Assembly (NCBI GenBank): GCA_965212525.1
Contig: CBDBVC010000058.1
Coordinates: forward strand, 124,001-188,000
Source: SZUA-38 sp965212525
Lineage (GTDB): Bacteria > Pseudomonadota > Gammaproteobacteria > Xanthomonadales > SZUA-38
Reading direction: 5' to 3'
DNA: 64,000 nucleotides
Shown piece by piece: positions 18,034 through 26,296 of this stretch. Position 1 is the stretch's first letter. The number at the start of each line of letters is the position of its first letter. Below the pieces are notes generated by a model. The model did no database searches and had not been told where the DNA came from. It was given only the letters and a program-made list of their open reading frames with translations. The position numbers were made by a program, and so were the translations under genes.

Positions 18034-18581
18034 CTGGCCCTTGCCAGTACTTCTTCAGTCGACCTGACCTCGCAGAATTCACCGTTCAGACTGGCCAGAT
18101 TGATGTCGTGCATCTGATCAGCCGTGTAATGGGTGCCGTCCGGCCCGGTTCGGTCGAAGGTGGCCGTGGCATCGGAAACCAGCGTGACCTCATAGCCCAG
18201 GTTGCCGGCCATGCGGGTGGTGGTGGAGACACAGTGGTCGGTGGTGAGGCCAACGATCACCAGTGAGTCGATGCCCTGCTGCCTGAGATAATCATCCAGT
18301 CCGGTGCCGATAAAGGCACTGTTCACGTTTTTCTGGAACAGGGGTTCATCCTCAAGTGGAGCCGCCTGGGGCTTGATGGCATTGCCGGGGTGGTCGGGCC
18401 GCAGTGGTGAATCCGGCTCTACTGAACAGTGCTGTATATGGATGACCGGGCGATTCTCCGACCGCCAGTGTGCCATCAGCGCCTGCATGTTGGCCTCGGC
18501 CTGCGTGTTGTTGCGTGTGCCCCAGACAGGCTCATCCAGTCCGAGCTGAACATCCACCATCAGTAGTGCAGTCTGTGTCAT
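18030..18581 (-). CDS. Isochorismatase-like cysteine hydrolase
   Basis: 183 aa cytoplasmic enzyme of the isochorismatase/nicotinamidase fold. The catalytic triad is complete: Asp10 in MVDVQ, Lys84 in FQKNVNSAF and Cys117 in TTDHCVSTTTRMA. There is no signal or extra domain. AAAGGAC 7 nt before the ATG supports the start at 18581, which is 10 nt after the stop of the methyltransferase gene. Substrate unknown; nicotinamidase-specific metal ligands are not evident. Confidence 0.9.
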   Translation of the reverse strand: MTQTALLMVDVQLGLDEPVWGTRNNTQAEANMQALMAHWRSENRPVIHIQHCSVEPDSPLRPDHPGNAIKPQAAPLEDEPLFQKNVNSAFIGTGLDDYLRQQGIDSLVIVGLTTDHCVSTTTRMAGNLGYEVTLVSDATATFDRTGPDGTHYTADQMHDINLASLNGEFCEVRSTEEVLARAS

Positions 18582-18591
18582 GTCGTGTCCT

Positions 18592-19350
18592 TTATTCCTC
18601 AACGGGTCGTGTGCCGATCAGCACGGGCTGGAAGAAGGCATCATCAACACGTGCAACGGCAGTGAAGCCAGACTGCTGCATCAGTTTCATCAGGCTGTCG
18701 GTGTCGATGGCATAGTATCGCGACTGGTGCAGATCAGTTCGGCTGTCACCGCTGTTACGGTCATGATCGACAAAGTACATGGTGAAATCGTAACAGTCAC
18801 CGTCAAAATCCCACACCTGCCAGATCACGTAGCGATGGTTGTCGACATCCCTGATGCCGAAAGGCTTGATGATGCTCTGACCGCGCTGCTCGAGTGCGTA
18901 ATCCCGTACCGTGATGATGCAGGCCCCACCTGGCTTCAGACGAGCCCGCATGCCTTCAAGGGTCAGCAGAATCTCATCGTCGGTCAGCAGGTGCGGCAGG
19001 GCATTGTCTGCTGCCAGCACAATGTCGAAGACTGCCTCAGGGTGGCTATCGAGTCCTCGCATGTCGCATACCGAGAAATCGATCTCGAGTGCCCGTTTTG
19101 CCGCTTCTTCTCTGGCGCGTTCGATGGCCTTGCCTGACAGATCCGATGCCGTCACAGACCAGCCATGTCTGGCCAGGCCCAGACACTGGGTGCCGATACC
19201 ACAGGCCACATCGAGCAGGCGATTACCGGCCTCTGGCCAGTGGGTTCGTATGATGTCATCGATCTGGGCCGCCTGGCGCTCGATGCTGGCTTCCCAGTCG
19301 GGGTAGATCAGGTGATAGAACGGTGACAGCTCGTCGTAGAAATTTTCCAT
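18592..19350 (-). CDS. Class I SAM-dependent methyltransferase
   Basis: 252 aa. SAM-binding motif I is LLDVACGIGT (45-54), motif II is VTASDLS, and a post-motif region LAADNALPHLLTDDE follows, as in small-molecule methyltransferases of the glycine/sarcosine or generic Methyltransf_25 type. The start at 19350 (MENFYDELSPFYHLIYPDW) matches the usual beginning of such enzymes. Middle gene of a run NnrU - methyltransferase - isochorismatase with gaps of 23 and 10 nt. Substrate unknown. Confidence 0.9.
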   Translation of the reverse strand: MENFYDELSPFYHLIYPDWEASIERQAAQIDDIIRTHWPEAGNRLLDVACGIGTQCLGLARHGWSVTASDLSGKAIERAREEAAKRALEIDFSVCDMRGLDSHPEAVFDIVLAADNALPHLLTDDEILLTLEGMRARLKPGGACIITVRDYALEQRGQSIIKPFGIRDVDNHRYVIWQVWDFDGDCYDFTMYFVDHDRNSGDSRTDLHQSRYYAIDTDSLMKLMQQSGFTAVARVDDAFFQPVLIGTRPVEE

Positions 19351-19373
19351 GGCTGTGGCTATTGAAAACCGGC

Positions 19374-19949
19374 TTAGCCGGAACCCAGCAGCGGCATGCC
19401 GGTGAAGTAACGGTGACCCCACAGCAGACCACCATAGATGGCCAGGACAATGACGATGAACACAGCCTGCTGTGACAGCGGTGGATGATCACTTCGCGCT
19501 CTTGAGGCACCGCGACGGTTGCCACTGATGATGCTGATCAGGCTGAACAGCAGGAAACTGGAAAACAGCAGCACATGGGCCAGGTCACCGTTGGCAAGCA
19601 GGTGTGCGCTGGCCCAGATGACCACACCCCAGTTCATCGGGTGTGCTGTCCACACCTGTGCCGATGAGGGCACCGGGCGGGTGGCATTGGACAGGAACAG
19701 GTACAGTGCCGGCAGCATCAGCAGCATGGCCAGGTGTCGACCCCAGGATGGCGGTGCATACAGATGCTGAAAGGGTGCCTGCATCAGGCCGTAGACGATC
19801 AGCGCCAATCCACCCAGGGACAGCAGGCTGAACACCGCCTTGTAGCCATTGGGTTTCAGGCTGGCCTTCAGTCCGGTGCGAATGCCGGGGAGCGAGGGAA
19901 TCAGATGTGTGATGAAGAACAGTGCCAGTCCGGCGATCAACAGGGTCAT
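19374..19949 (-). CDS. NnrU-family membrane protein
   Basis: 191 aa inner-membrane protein with five to six hydrophobic helices. The family-typical start LFFITHLIPSLPGIRTGLKASL, the central WGRHLAMLLMLPALYLF and ATRPVPSSAQVWTAHPMNWGVVIWASAHLLANGD identify the NnrU family. These proteins are named for a link to nitrite/nitric-oxide reduction in denitrifiers and are related to methyltransferase-type membrane enzymes such as isoprenoid methyltransferases. Here there is no denitrification gene nearby, so that role is not supported. It heads the cluster with the methyltransferase and isochorismatase-like hydrolase. Confidence 0.9.
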   Translation of the reverse strand: MTLLIAGLALFFITHLIPSLPGIRTGLKASLKPNGYKAVFSLLSLGGLALIVYGLMQAPFQHLYAPPSWGRHLAMLLMLPALYLFLSNATRPVPSSAQVWTAHPMNWGVVIWASAHLLANGDLAHVLLFSSFLLFSLISIISGNRRGASRARSDHPPLSQQAVFIVIVLAIYGGLLWGHRYFTGMPLLGSG

Positions 19950-20018
19950 GTTCGGTGCCTCGATTGTTGCTGTGTCCGGTTGAAGTTTAGCAGGTCTGGC
20001 ACGCCTGGCTCAGTCGTA

Positions 20019-20345
20019 TCAGAGCCCGCCCAGTACAGAGCGATCAAAGGCCGGAAGTGATACCAGATTGCTGCCCTCGGACAGCACCTCGATGCGCAGT
20101 CGCTTGAGTTCGGCATAGTCCTCGGAGTCATAGAATGCCATGGCATTGGATTTGTCCGGGAAGCGGACAATCACACACCAGTTGCCATCCCATTCACCTT
20201 CGATCGGAAAGATGTTGTTGCTGGCCACCAGCACTTCGCCCTCGAACTTGTCGAAAATGGGCAGAATGGGCAGTGCATATTCGCCGATATAGCGTTCAAA
20301 ATCCTTCACCCTGACCTGGGCAATGACATAGACGGGTTTGCTCAT
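20019..20345 (-). CDS. DUF1330 family protein
   Basis: 108 aa ferredoxin-like dimeric alpha/beta barrel protein. The DUF1330 pattern is clear: VYVIAQVRVKDFERYIGEY at the start, GEVLVASNNIFPIEGEWDGNWCVIVRFPDKSNAMAFYDSEDY in the middle. No enzymatic function is established for the family. Its ATG overlaps the stop of the glycine-zipper gene (ATGA), so the two are co-translated. Confidence 0.9.
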   Translation of the reverse strand: MSKPVYVIAQVRVKDFERYIGEYALPILPIFDKFEGEVLVASNNIFPIEGEWDGNWCVIVRFPDKSNAMAFYDSEDYAELKRLRIEVLSEGSNLVSLPAFDRSVLGGL

Positions 20346-20545
20346 GACGGGTCCTCTTCGCTGTTATCCTTGTTGCGCTGTTTCATCGTTGTGGCAATGC
20401 CGGCACCGATGGCGATGCCAATGCTGATACCGATGGCAATGCCGGTGCCGATGTTGCCCATGGCCGTGCCGATACCGGTGCCGATGGCGACGCCCACAGC
20501 GGTACCGATGGCGATCCCCTGTGCCTGTCTGTTTGTGTCTGACAT
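20342..20545 (-). CDS. Small glycine-zipper membrane protein
   Basis: 67 aa. From residue 10 to 52 it is almost only Gly, Ala, Ile, Val and Thr in an alternating GxxxG-like register (IGTAVGVAIGTGIGTAMG, IGISIGIAIGAGIA), then ends with a charged tail KQRNKDNSEEDPS. Such glycine zippers pack tightly in membranes and can form oligomeric pores or inhibitors. AGGAGAAC 3-4 nt before the ATG gives a strong start. It is coupled to a DUF1330 gene by a 4-nt overlap. Function unknown. Confidence 0.8.
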   Translation of the reverse strand: MSDTNRQAQGIAIGTAVGVAIGTGIGTAMGNIGTGIAIGISIGIAIGAGIATTMKQRNKDNSEEDPS

Positions 20546-20570
20546 GTTGTTCTCCTGTAAAAGGCCGTCG

Positions 20571-20939
20571 TTAAACCGACCCGGATCTGGCCTGATCTAT
20601 GATGGCGCGCAACCTGGAGGGTACCGGCATTGGCCTGAATGCACTGACGTTGCTGCCGCCGGTATTGCCAGCAGGATTGAGACCCAGAACGGTCTTGGTC
20701 AATGCCCCGATGATGCGCGGCAGCTGTCCGATCAGTTCACGCATGCTGCGGTTGCGCAGGCCCCACCACCACATTCGCACATGCACACGGGTATGGTGCC
20801 AGGTGGCATCCTGACCCAGGACATGGGCATTTTCCAGATGTCTGAATGCCTGTTGGGGCTGTCCCTGTTGCTCACATCTGCGGGCAAGTTGCAATTCCGC
20901 ATCAACATGGGGACGTCTGCGTCTGGCAAATGAAGTCAT
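20571..20939 (-). CDS. DUF3703 family protein
   Basis: 122 aa cytoplasmic protein. DUF3703 features are visible: DAELQLARRCEQQGQPQQAF (a TPR-like helix), then the HLENAHVLGQ segment, a HHTRVHVRMWWWGLRNR helix and a RELIGQLPRIIGA segment. Function unknown in the family. GGAGG lies 7 nt upstream of the ATG at 20939; the open frame continues 8 codons further but without a ribosome site. Confidence 0.85.
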   Translation of the reverse strand: MTSFARRRRPHVDAELQLARRCEQQGQPQQAFRHLENAHVLGQDATWHHTRVHVRMWWWGLRNRSMRELIGQLPRIIGALTKTVLGLNPAGNTGGSNVSAFRPMPVPSRLRAIIDQARSGSV

Positions 20940-21005
20940 GGGGTAGCCTCCCTGATTGAGCAACGTATGCTATGCCAACTCGCAGCTGTGTACCAGTGTG
21001 GTTGG

Positions 21006-21452
21006 TCAGTGGGTGTTCCAGCCCAGTGCAGGCCGAATAATCAGGCCGGGTACGATAATGAGCAGCACGGCTACCCCGTTGATGATGACGTGCAGGCTGA
21101 TGCCCTGACTGATTGACAGCAGTGTGTCGAGCAGAAACCAGGTCAGCGTTGCCAGTAACAGCATTTCCATCGCCGCCCGGTCACGCGCGATTCTTATTCG
21201 CCTGACCAGATAACACATCAGCAAACCCCAGCTGGCAACGGTGGCACCGAACAGCTGCAGCAGCAAACGAGTCGGCACCGGATCAGTGTCCACACTCTGC
21301 AACGACTGAAACAGGGCATGCAGGTAGGCATCAACCAGGTTTTCGGGTGTGTTGGCATACAGCAGTATGCCGCCAGCGACATGACCCAGTGCCACGGCCA
21401 TCAACCAGTGACATGCAGGGCGATGCCAGCGTTCGGCTACTCGGGGACTCAT
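21006..21452 (-). CDS. Four-helix membrane protein, uncharacterised
   Basis: 148 aa with four hydrophobic segments (about residues 13-32, 55-77, 91-110 and 118-140). A basic loop RRIRIARDR follows helix 2. No family recognised. Start 21452 is preferred because the upstream 30 codons are Cys/Pro-rich and unlike coding sequence. The position is divergent from the NDH-2 fusion gene, so a shared regulatory region of about 226 bp lies between them. Confidence 0.7.
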   Translation of the reverse strand: MSPRVAERWHRPACHWLMAVALGHVAGGILLYANTPENLVDAYLHALFQSLQSVDTDPVPTRLLLQLFGATVASWGLLMCYLVRRIRIARDRAAMEMLLLATLTWFLLDTLLSISQGISLHVIINGVAVLLIIVPGLIIRPALGWNTH

Positions 21453-21678
21453 GACGTCAGGCAATCCTGTTGTCGGTGATTGACAGCATGGATTCTTGCA
21501 CCGGGAACATGAGCTGTCCAGTGCCTGATATGTCGGCGGCAATCATGCTTGTTTGAAGCCGGAGATGAAAGAAAATTACCAGAACCGTGTTCTACTTGTC
21601 AGCAATGGCAATTGCGAGTAAACCAGGCAGGTAAGCATTTGCCCGAAGTCGCCAACAGATTCATCAGGGGGGAGCAAC

Positions 21679-23739
21679 ATGACTCAACAAGCAATGTCGT
21701 CCAAGGATTCAGGCAAGCCAACCATCGTGGTCGTGGGTGCCGGTTTCGGTGGCGTCAAGTGTGCCAAGATACTGGCGAAGGCGCATCGCGACTGCCGCGT
21801 GCGACTGTTCAATCCCACCAACTACATGCAGTTCACACCCCTGCTGGCCGATGTTGCCGGCTCGTCATTGAGCCCGCGTGCCGTCACGGCACCGCTGAGG
21901 CAGATGCTGCCGAAGGTGGATTGCAGGGCAGAAACCGTCACGGCCGTACACGCCGACCGCAATGAAATCGAATACCTTGATTACGGCGATTGTGTCAGAA
22001 CCATGCACTACGATCATCTGGTGCTGGCCGTGGGCTCGCGGGTGGATCTCGGACGTGTTCCCGGCATGGTGAATTACGCCATGCCGCTGAAGAATGTGGG
22101 CGATGCCATCCGCATGCGCAAGCACGTGATTGACCGCATGGAGCAGGCCAATGCAACCGACGATCCGGACTTGCGACGATTCCTGCTGACCTTCACGGTC
22201 ATCGGCGGTGGTTTCAGTGGTGTCGAGGTGGCTGGTGAGCTGAATGATCTGACCCGTCACATACGCAAGTACTACCCCGAGATTCCCGAATCGGATATCC
22301 AGTTCAATCTGGTGCATTCGCGGGCACAGATTCTGCCGGAAGTGGTCAGCCCGCTGCGGGATTTCGCACTCAAGAAAATGCAGAAAACCAGGATTCGATT
22401 CTATCTGGAATCGCGCGCCTCGGTGGTCAAGCAGGACGGTGTTGAACTTACCGATGGCACCTTCATCAAATCGGGTACCATCATCTGTACCGTGGGTAAT
22501 TCTGCTGCCGAACTGGTGCAACGGATGGATGCCGACAAGGAGAAGGGTCGTCTGCTGACCCAGCCGGACATGCGATTGACAGGTTCGGACAATATCTGGG
22601 CTGTGGGTGATTGTGCCCTGATTCACAACAGCTACGATGACAAGACCTCACCACCGACGGCACAGTATGCCGAACGGCAGGGCAGACAGACCGCCGAGAA
22701 CATCCTGCGTGTGCTCAGGGGTGAAGAAACCAGACCGTTCCGCTTCAAGCTGATCGGCGTGGCCGCCGGTATCGGTGCGCGCAAGGGTGTGGCCCAGATG
22801 TTCGGCATGAAGATCTCGGGGTTTTTCGCCTTCTGGCTGTGGCGCAGCGCCTTCCTGGCAAAGCTGCCCTCATTCCTGCAGAAGATCAAGGTTGGCTTTG
22901 ACTGGGCCTGGGAGATGATCTTCCCGCGCGACATGAGCATCATTGATCACTCGGTCTCTCAATCACTGTCACAGCTGTTCTTCGCCACGGGCGATACCAT
23001 CATTTCATCCGACAGTATTGGCGAATCACTCTATGCAATCGAGGAAGGCAGTTGTGAACTGATCCGCATGCCACCGGAAGATGCACCGCAGGTCAAACCG
23101 GTGGTGCTTGCTGTGGTCGGCCGCGGTGAACTGCTCGGGCCCCACAGCCTGAAGGATTACTCGGGGAATGTGGAATTGCGGGCCCGAACCAACACCAAGC
23201 TGATCCTGCTGCCGTCAGACTTCCTGCAGCAGATCTCCGGTGTCCTCAGGCCGGTCAATGACATGATCAACGAACGCGTCTATCGTCGCCAGAATCTGCT
23301 CAAGTTTCCACGTGAGAATCTCAGGCATCTGGAGACCATCGATTGCACCCAGCTGATGCAGCCCTACGAAGCGGATCAGTTGTCCATGGATGCCGGTGCT
23401 CTCGATGCCTACCGGCACCTGAATGAAACCAACCGAAACTACGCCCTGATCGTTGAAGATGACTGCCTCAGGGGCGTGGTCACCAAGACCGACCTGATCA
23501 AGGGGCTGATCAAGGGCAGGGACAACCCGGTGTCGAACCTGATGACCGAGGAAGCCATTGTGGTGCGCGAGAATGATTCGGCCGCCACGGCCGCCACCAC
23601 CATGATCGATCACGGTTTCAAGTTCATTCCGGTAGTGAGCAGGGAGAATGCACGACAGGTCAGCGGCATCATTTCCTCCGATGCGCTGTTCCGCTATTTC
23701 ATCGAACGTGATCCGCTGTCTGCTGCCGGCGAGTCCTAG
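21679..23739 (+). CDS. Type II NADH dehydrogenase fused to cNMP-like and tandem CBS domains
   Basis: 686 aa. Residues 1-420 are a complete NDH-2/FAD pyridine-nucleotide oxidoreductase: FAD-binding GAGFGG (20-25), NADH-binding IGGGFSGVEVAGE (175-187), second FAD motif WAVGDCA (307-313), and an amphipathic C-terminal region (about 380-415) for peripheral membrane binding. Residues 425-545 follow the cyclic-nucleotide-binding fold (SQLFFATGDTIISSDSIGESLYAIEEGSCEL pattern), but the phosphate-binding cassette is degenerate (GELLGPHSL instead of FGELAL). Residues 555-675 contain two CBS motifs. GGGGGG 6 nt upstream of the ATG gives a strong start. It should oxidise NADH with quinone under adenine-nucleotide control. 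NDH-2 is normally only about 430 aa. Confidence 0.9.
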   Translation: MTQQAMSSKDSGKPTIVVVGAGFGGVKCAKILAKAHRDCRVRLFNPTNYMQFTPLLADVAGSSLSPRAVTAPLRQMLPKVDCRAETVTAVHADRNEIEYLDYGDCVRTMHYDHLVLAVGSRVDLGRVPGMVNYAMPLKNVGDAIRMRKHVIDRMEQANATDDPDLRRFLLTFTVIGGGFSGVEVAGELNDLTRHIRKYYPEIPESDIQFNLVHSRAQILPEVVSPLRDFALKKMQKTRIRFYLESRASVVKQDGVELTDGTFIKSGTIICTVGNSAAELVQRMDADKEKGRLLTQPDMRLTGSDNIWAVGDCALIHNSYDDKTSPPTAQYAERQGRQTAENILRVLRGEETRPFRFKLIGVAAGIGARKGVAQMFGMKISGFFAFWLWRSAFLAKLPSFLQKIKVGFDWAWEMIFPRDMSIIDHSVSQSLSQLFFATGDTIISSDSIGESLYAIEEGSCELIRMPPEDAPQVKPVVLAVVGRGELLGPHSLKDYSGNVELRARTNTKLILLPSDFLQQISGVLRPVNDMINERVYRRQNLLKFPRENLRHLETIDCTQLMQPYEADQLSMDAGALDAYRHLNETNRNYALIVEDDCLRGVVTKTDLIKGLIKGRDNPVSNLMTEEAIVVRENDSAATAATTMIDHGFKFIPVVSRENARQVSGIISSDALFRYFIERDPLSAAGES

Positions 23740-23765
23740 AGAATCGCAGCAGTGTTGACGCGAAT

Positions 23766-25149
23766 TTAACGGCTCAGCAGCACATGAAGCAGGTTGTCCT
23801 GGAAGCTGATATTGCCAGGCAGCGTGTCATGCGGTTCGCACAGGAAGAAGGCATAGTCCAGCGGGAAGAAGGAATAGGGGTGTCTCGGCACGGTCGGGTC
23901 GAGCACATCCTTGGCCAGCAGTGATGCCTTGGTGACGGTGCCGTCGCCGGGTTCGAGCATCAGGCGGTCATAATCCACCCCCGGAACCGGCTTGCTGATC
24001 TCGTCCGGGTACAGGCGGATGACCGATTCACCGTCCACTTCCTCCACCAGAATTCTGGCCGGCGTGAGGTTGCAGTCACCGCCCAGCACTATCAGCTGCC
24101 AGGGGGTTTCTTCCAGCTTGACCGTCAGCGACCAGACAAACCGTCGTGCCCGCTCGATTGACTTGTGGAAGAAGCGCTGCAGCGTATCCAGGTACTTTTC
24201 ACCCTCATCCCGTGATTCAAATCCCTCGACAATTCGGCGACCGATATCCGGATCGAAGATCGACCACTCGAATCGTTTCCACAGATCCACGTCAAACAGG
24301 TCACGGTCGAGCGCATTGCCACTGGCTGAAATGATCCAGTTGTTGATCGGGTGCGGAAACAGCTGGTAAAGGCTGGGCATGGTCACCAGTACCTCGGTAG
24401 GAATCTTGCCGAAGCCCACCGGCACGCCCTCGATGAAGGCATTGACCGAACCCACCGAGCCCAGGTTGGGCGTACCCAGAAGGACCACCCGCCGGACGAT
24501 GTCGCGGCCATGCAGATTGACCGGGAACTCATTGTCATCGAGCACATCGGTAGAGCCATAACGCAGGAAATAACGGGTAATCAGCCCGCCCATGCTGTGG
24601 GCGACGATGTCCACTTTCAGATCAGGGTTGCCGTGATCACGCCGGATCTGCTGGATGAACTGATCCAGTCTGGCTGCACTCCTGACGTTGTCCTGACGCC
24701 AGTCATAGACAAAGATGTAGAACCGTTTCTGATCATCGGTAACCGGTTCGCCGGGTGTGGCTTCTGTGTAGCCACCCGACTTGTCCAGCGTTTCGATGAT
24801 CTTGCGATAGAAGTCCTTGCCGGCGGCTACGTCCGGTGATGGCAAAAGCCGTCTCATCGGGTTCGATATTGGCCAGCGTCTGCGGATCGATCTCGAGCGC
24901 CAGGTTTTCGAAATCGCTGAACAGCAGCTTGGTCAATGAACCGGTCCAGATCTCCTGCTGCAGCTGGTTCTCACGCAGTCGGCTGCCCAGCACGCCGTGG
25001 ATGAAGATCAGCGGGGGCTGATCGGTATTGTTGGCGGTGGCACCGTACAGTCGCTGCAGGTCTGGTTTGGTCTGGCGGCCACAGGCGGCGACAAGCAAGA
25101 CCGCGAAAAGGATGGCGAGAGACTGAATGACCCGTCTGACTTGGTGCAT
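23766..25149 (-). pseudogene. LCAT-like alpha/beta hydrolase lipoprotein, frameshifted
   Basis: One gene is split over two frames. The first half (start 25149) has a lipoprotein signal ending LLVAAC (Cys23), then the lipase start PLIFIHGVLGSRLR and continues to about 24848. The second half (from about 24845 to 23766) continues in the +1 frame with the nucleophile elbow VAHSMGGLITRYF, LLGTPNLGS and a C-terminal PHDTLPG. Removing one base from the TTTT run at 24844-24847 would restore a single 460-aa protein of the lecithin:cholesterol acyltransferase/triacylglycerol lipase type. Either this is a recent inactivating indel or a sequencing error; both halves still look well conserved, which favours a recent or artefactual change. 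Confidence 0.8.
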
Positions 25150-25295
25150 GGTGGTGGTGCTCCCAGTGTGTCCAATCGGCAACAACAGTGTGCCAGCGTG
25201 GTCGTTGCCCTTCCCCTGTCGACATCGCCAGTACTGTCTGTTCAGTGTAAGAGCTGACCATGCCGATCGCAACAGATGTGAACCGGTATACCGGT

Positions 25296-26147
25296 TCAGT
25301 CGCCTAAGTTGAGTTTTTCGCGAACGCCATCGCGATAACGCCGGGAAAAATTAAGCCGCTGCCCGGTGACCAGCCGCACCGAGTAATCACCCGAATCAAG
25401 CGGTGTGATCTCCTGCACCCGGTCCAGATTGATCATGGTGGATCGATGTATGCGGGCAAACATCGCCGGATCGAGTCGCTGCTCCAGGCCGGTCATGGTT
25501 TCTCGTAGCGGGTAGATCCGCTCACCCACGTGCAGGTTCATGTAATTTCCGGCAGCCTCGACCCAGTCGATGTCAGCAATTCGGACAATGAACTCCCTGC
25601 CCAGTTTGCGGATCAGCAATCGCTCGGGCCGCTCGGGCTCCGGGCTGTCCTCGCCCGTGGCAATCACCGTGGCTTCGCCGCGCAGACGACTGACGATGAA
25701 ACGGTAGATGTAGATGGTCAGCAGGACCGAGAAGTAGGTGACCACATCCTTGCGGTATTCGTACCACAATTCTGTTGGCAGGTGGCCAAAATCATAACCC
25801 CGTCCTGCCTGTGCGTAGACCAGTTGCCGAATCGCCACCATCCCGGCCACATGCAGCAGTGAGTAGATTGCGGAAAAGCCCAGATGCAGCAACAGGTTTC
25901 GGGTCGGCCTGGGCAGACTGATCGGGAAACGCCGGTTGACCAGAATGATCAACGGGATCAGCAACAGGGCCGTGACGTAAGAACTCAGCTCCCAGGTCCA
26001 GGCTTCCCAGTGATCGAGCGGCAGCTGTCGACGTTGATAATCGCTGATCGTCGAGAGCGCGTTGAGCGTCGCATGGAGCGCACCGATGACGACCCAGAAC
26101 AGGATTTCAGCCCAGCGCTGATAGCGCTCAAACAGTTTCCACAGCAC
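25296..26147 (-). CDS. Membrane-bound LytTR transcriptional regulator
   Basis: 283 aa. About residues 1-165 contain four hydrophobic helices; after a linker, residues 180-280 form a LytTR DNA-binding domain (the strand IDWVEAAGNYMNLHVG, then RIHRSTMINLDRVQEITP and DYSVRLVTGQRLNFSRRY). It is a one-component sensor-regulator, sensing in or near the membrane. The start is a GTG at 26147 with GGAG 8-9 nt upstream. It is divergent from an acyltransferase gene, a common arrangement for LytTR regulators and their targets, so it probably controls that gene and itself from the 150-bp region between them. Confidence 0.9.
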   Translation of the reverse strand: MLWKLFERYQRWAEILFWVVIGALHATLNALSTISDYQRRQLPLDHWEAWTWELSSYVTALLLIPLIILVNRRFPISLPRPTRNLLLHLGFSAIYSLLHVAGMVAIRQLVYAQAGRGYDFGHLPTELWYEYRKDVVTYFSVLLTIYIYRFIVSRLRGEATVIATGEDSPEPERPERLLIRKLGREFIVRIADIDWVEAAGNYMNLHVGERIYPLRETMTGLEQRLDPAMFARIHRSTMINLDRVQEITPLDSGDYSVRLVTGQRLNFSRRYRDGVREKLNLGD

Positions 26148-26296
26148 CAGTGCACTCCACTTGAGTCTGATTAGATGATTTGCCCGTCACAGCAGCCTGC
26201 CGCTTGTCACTGTCTGCACCCTTGTCGTCACATTGAGCTGGTTTCCCCGCGCGCCCGGGGTCAGGATCGGGCTCAGTACAGCGACAAGATCATAAC

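Noticed and set aside
20400..20520. Repeated GATGCCGATACCGGTGCC-like units that look like a tandem DNA repeat
   Set aside because: They encode the glycine-zipper repeats of the small protein and vary at codon level; no separate repeat element.
21865..22626. A 253-codon open frame on the minus strand inside the NDH-2 gene
   Set aside because: It lies wholly opposite a well identified gene, has no ribosome site, and its composition is that of a codon-mirrored frame.
24844..24847. TTTT run read as a programmed frameshift site in the lipase gene
   Set aside because: There is no slippery heptamer, no downstream stem visible, and lipases of this type are not known to use frameshifting; an indel explains it better.
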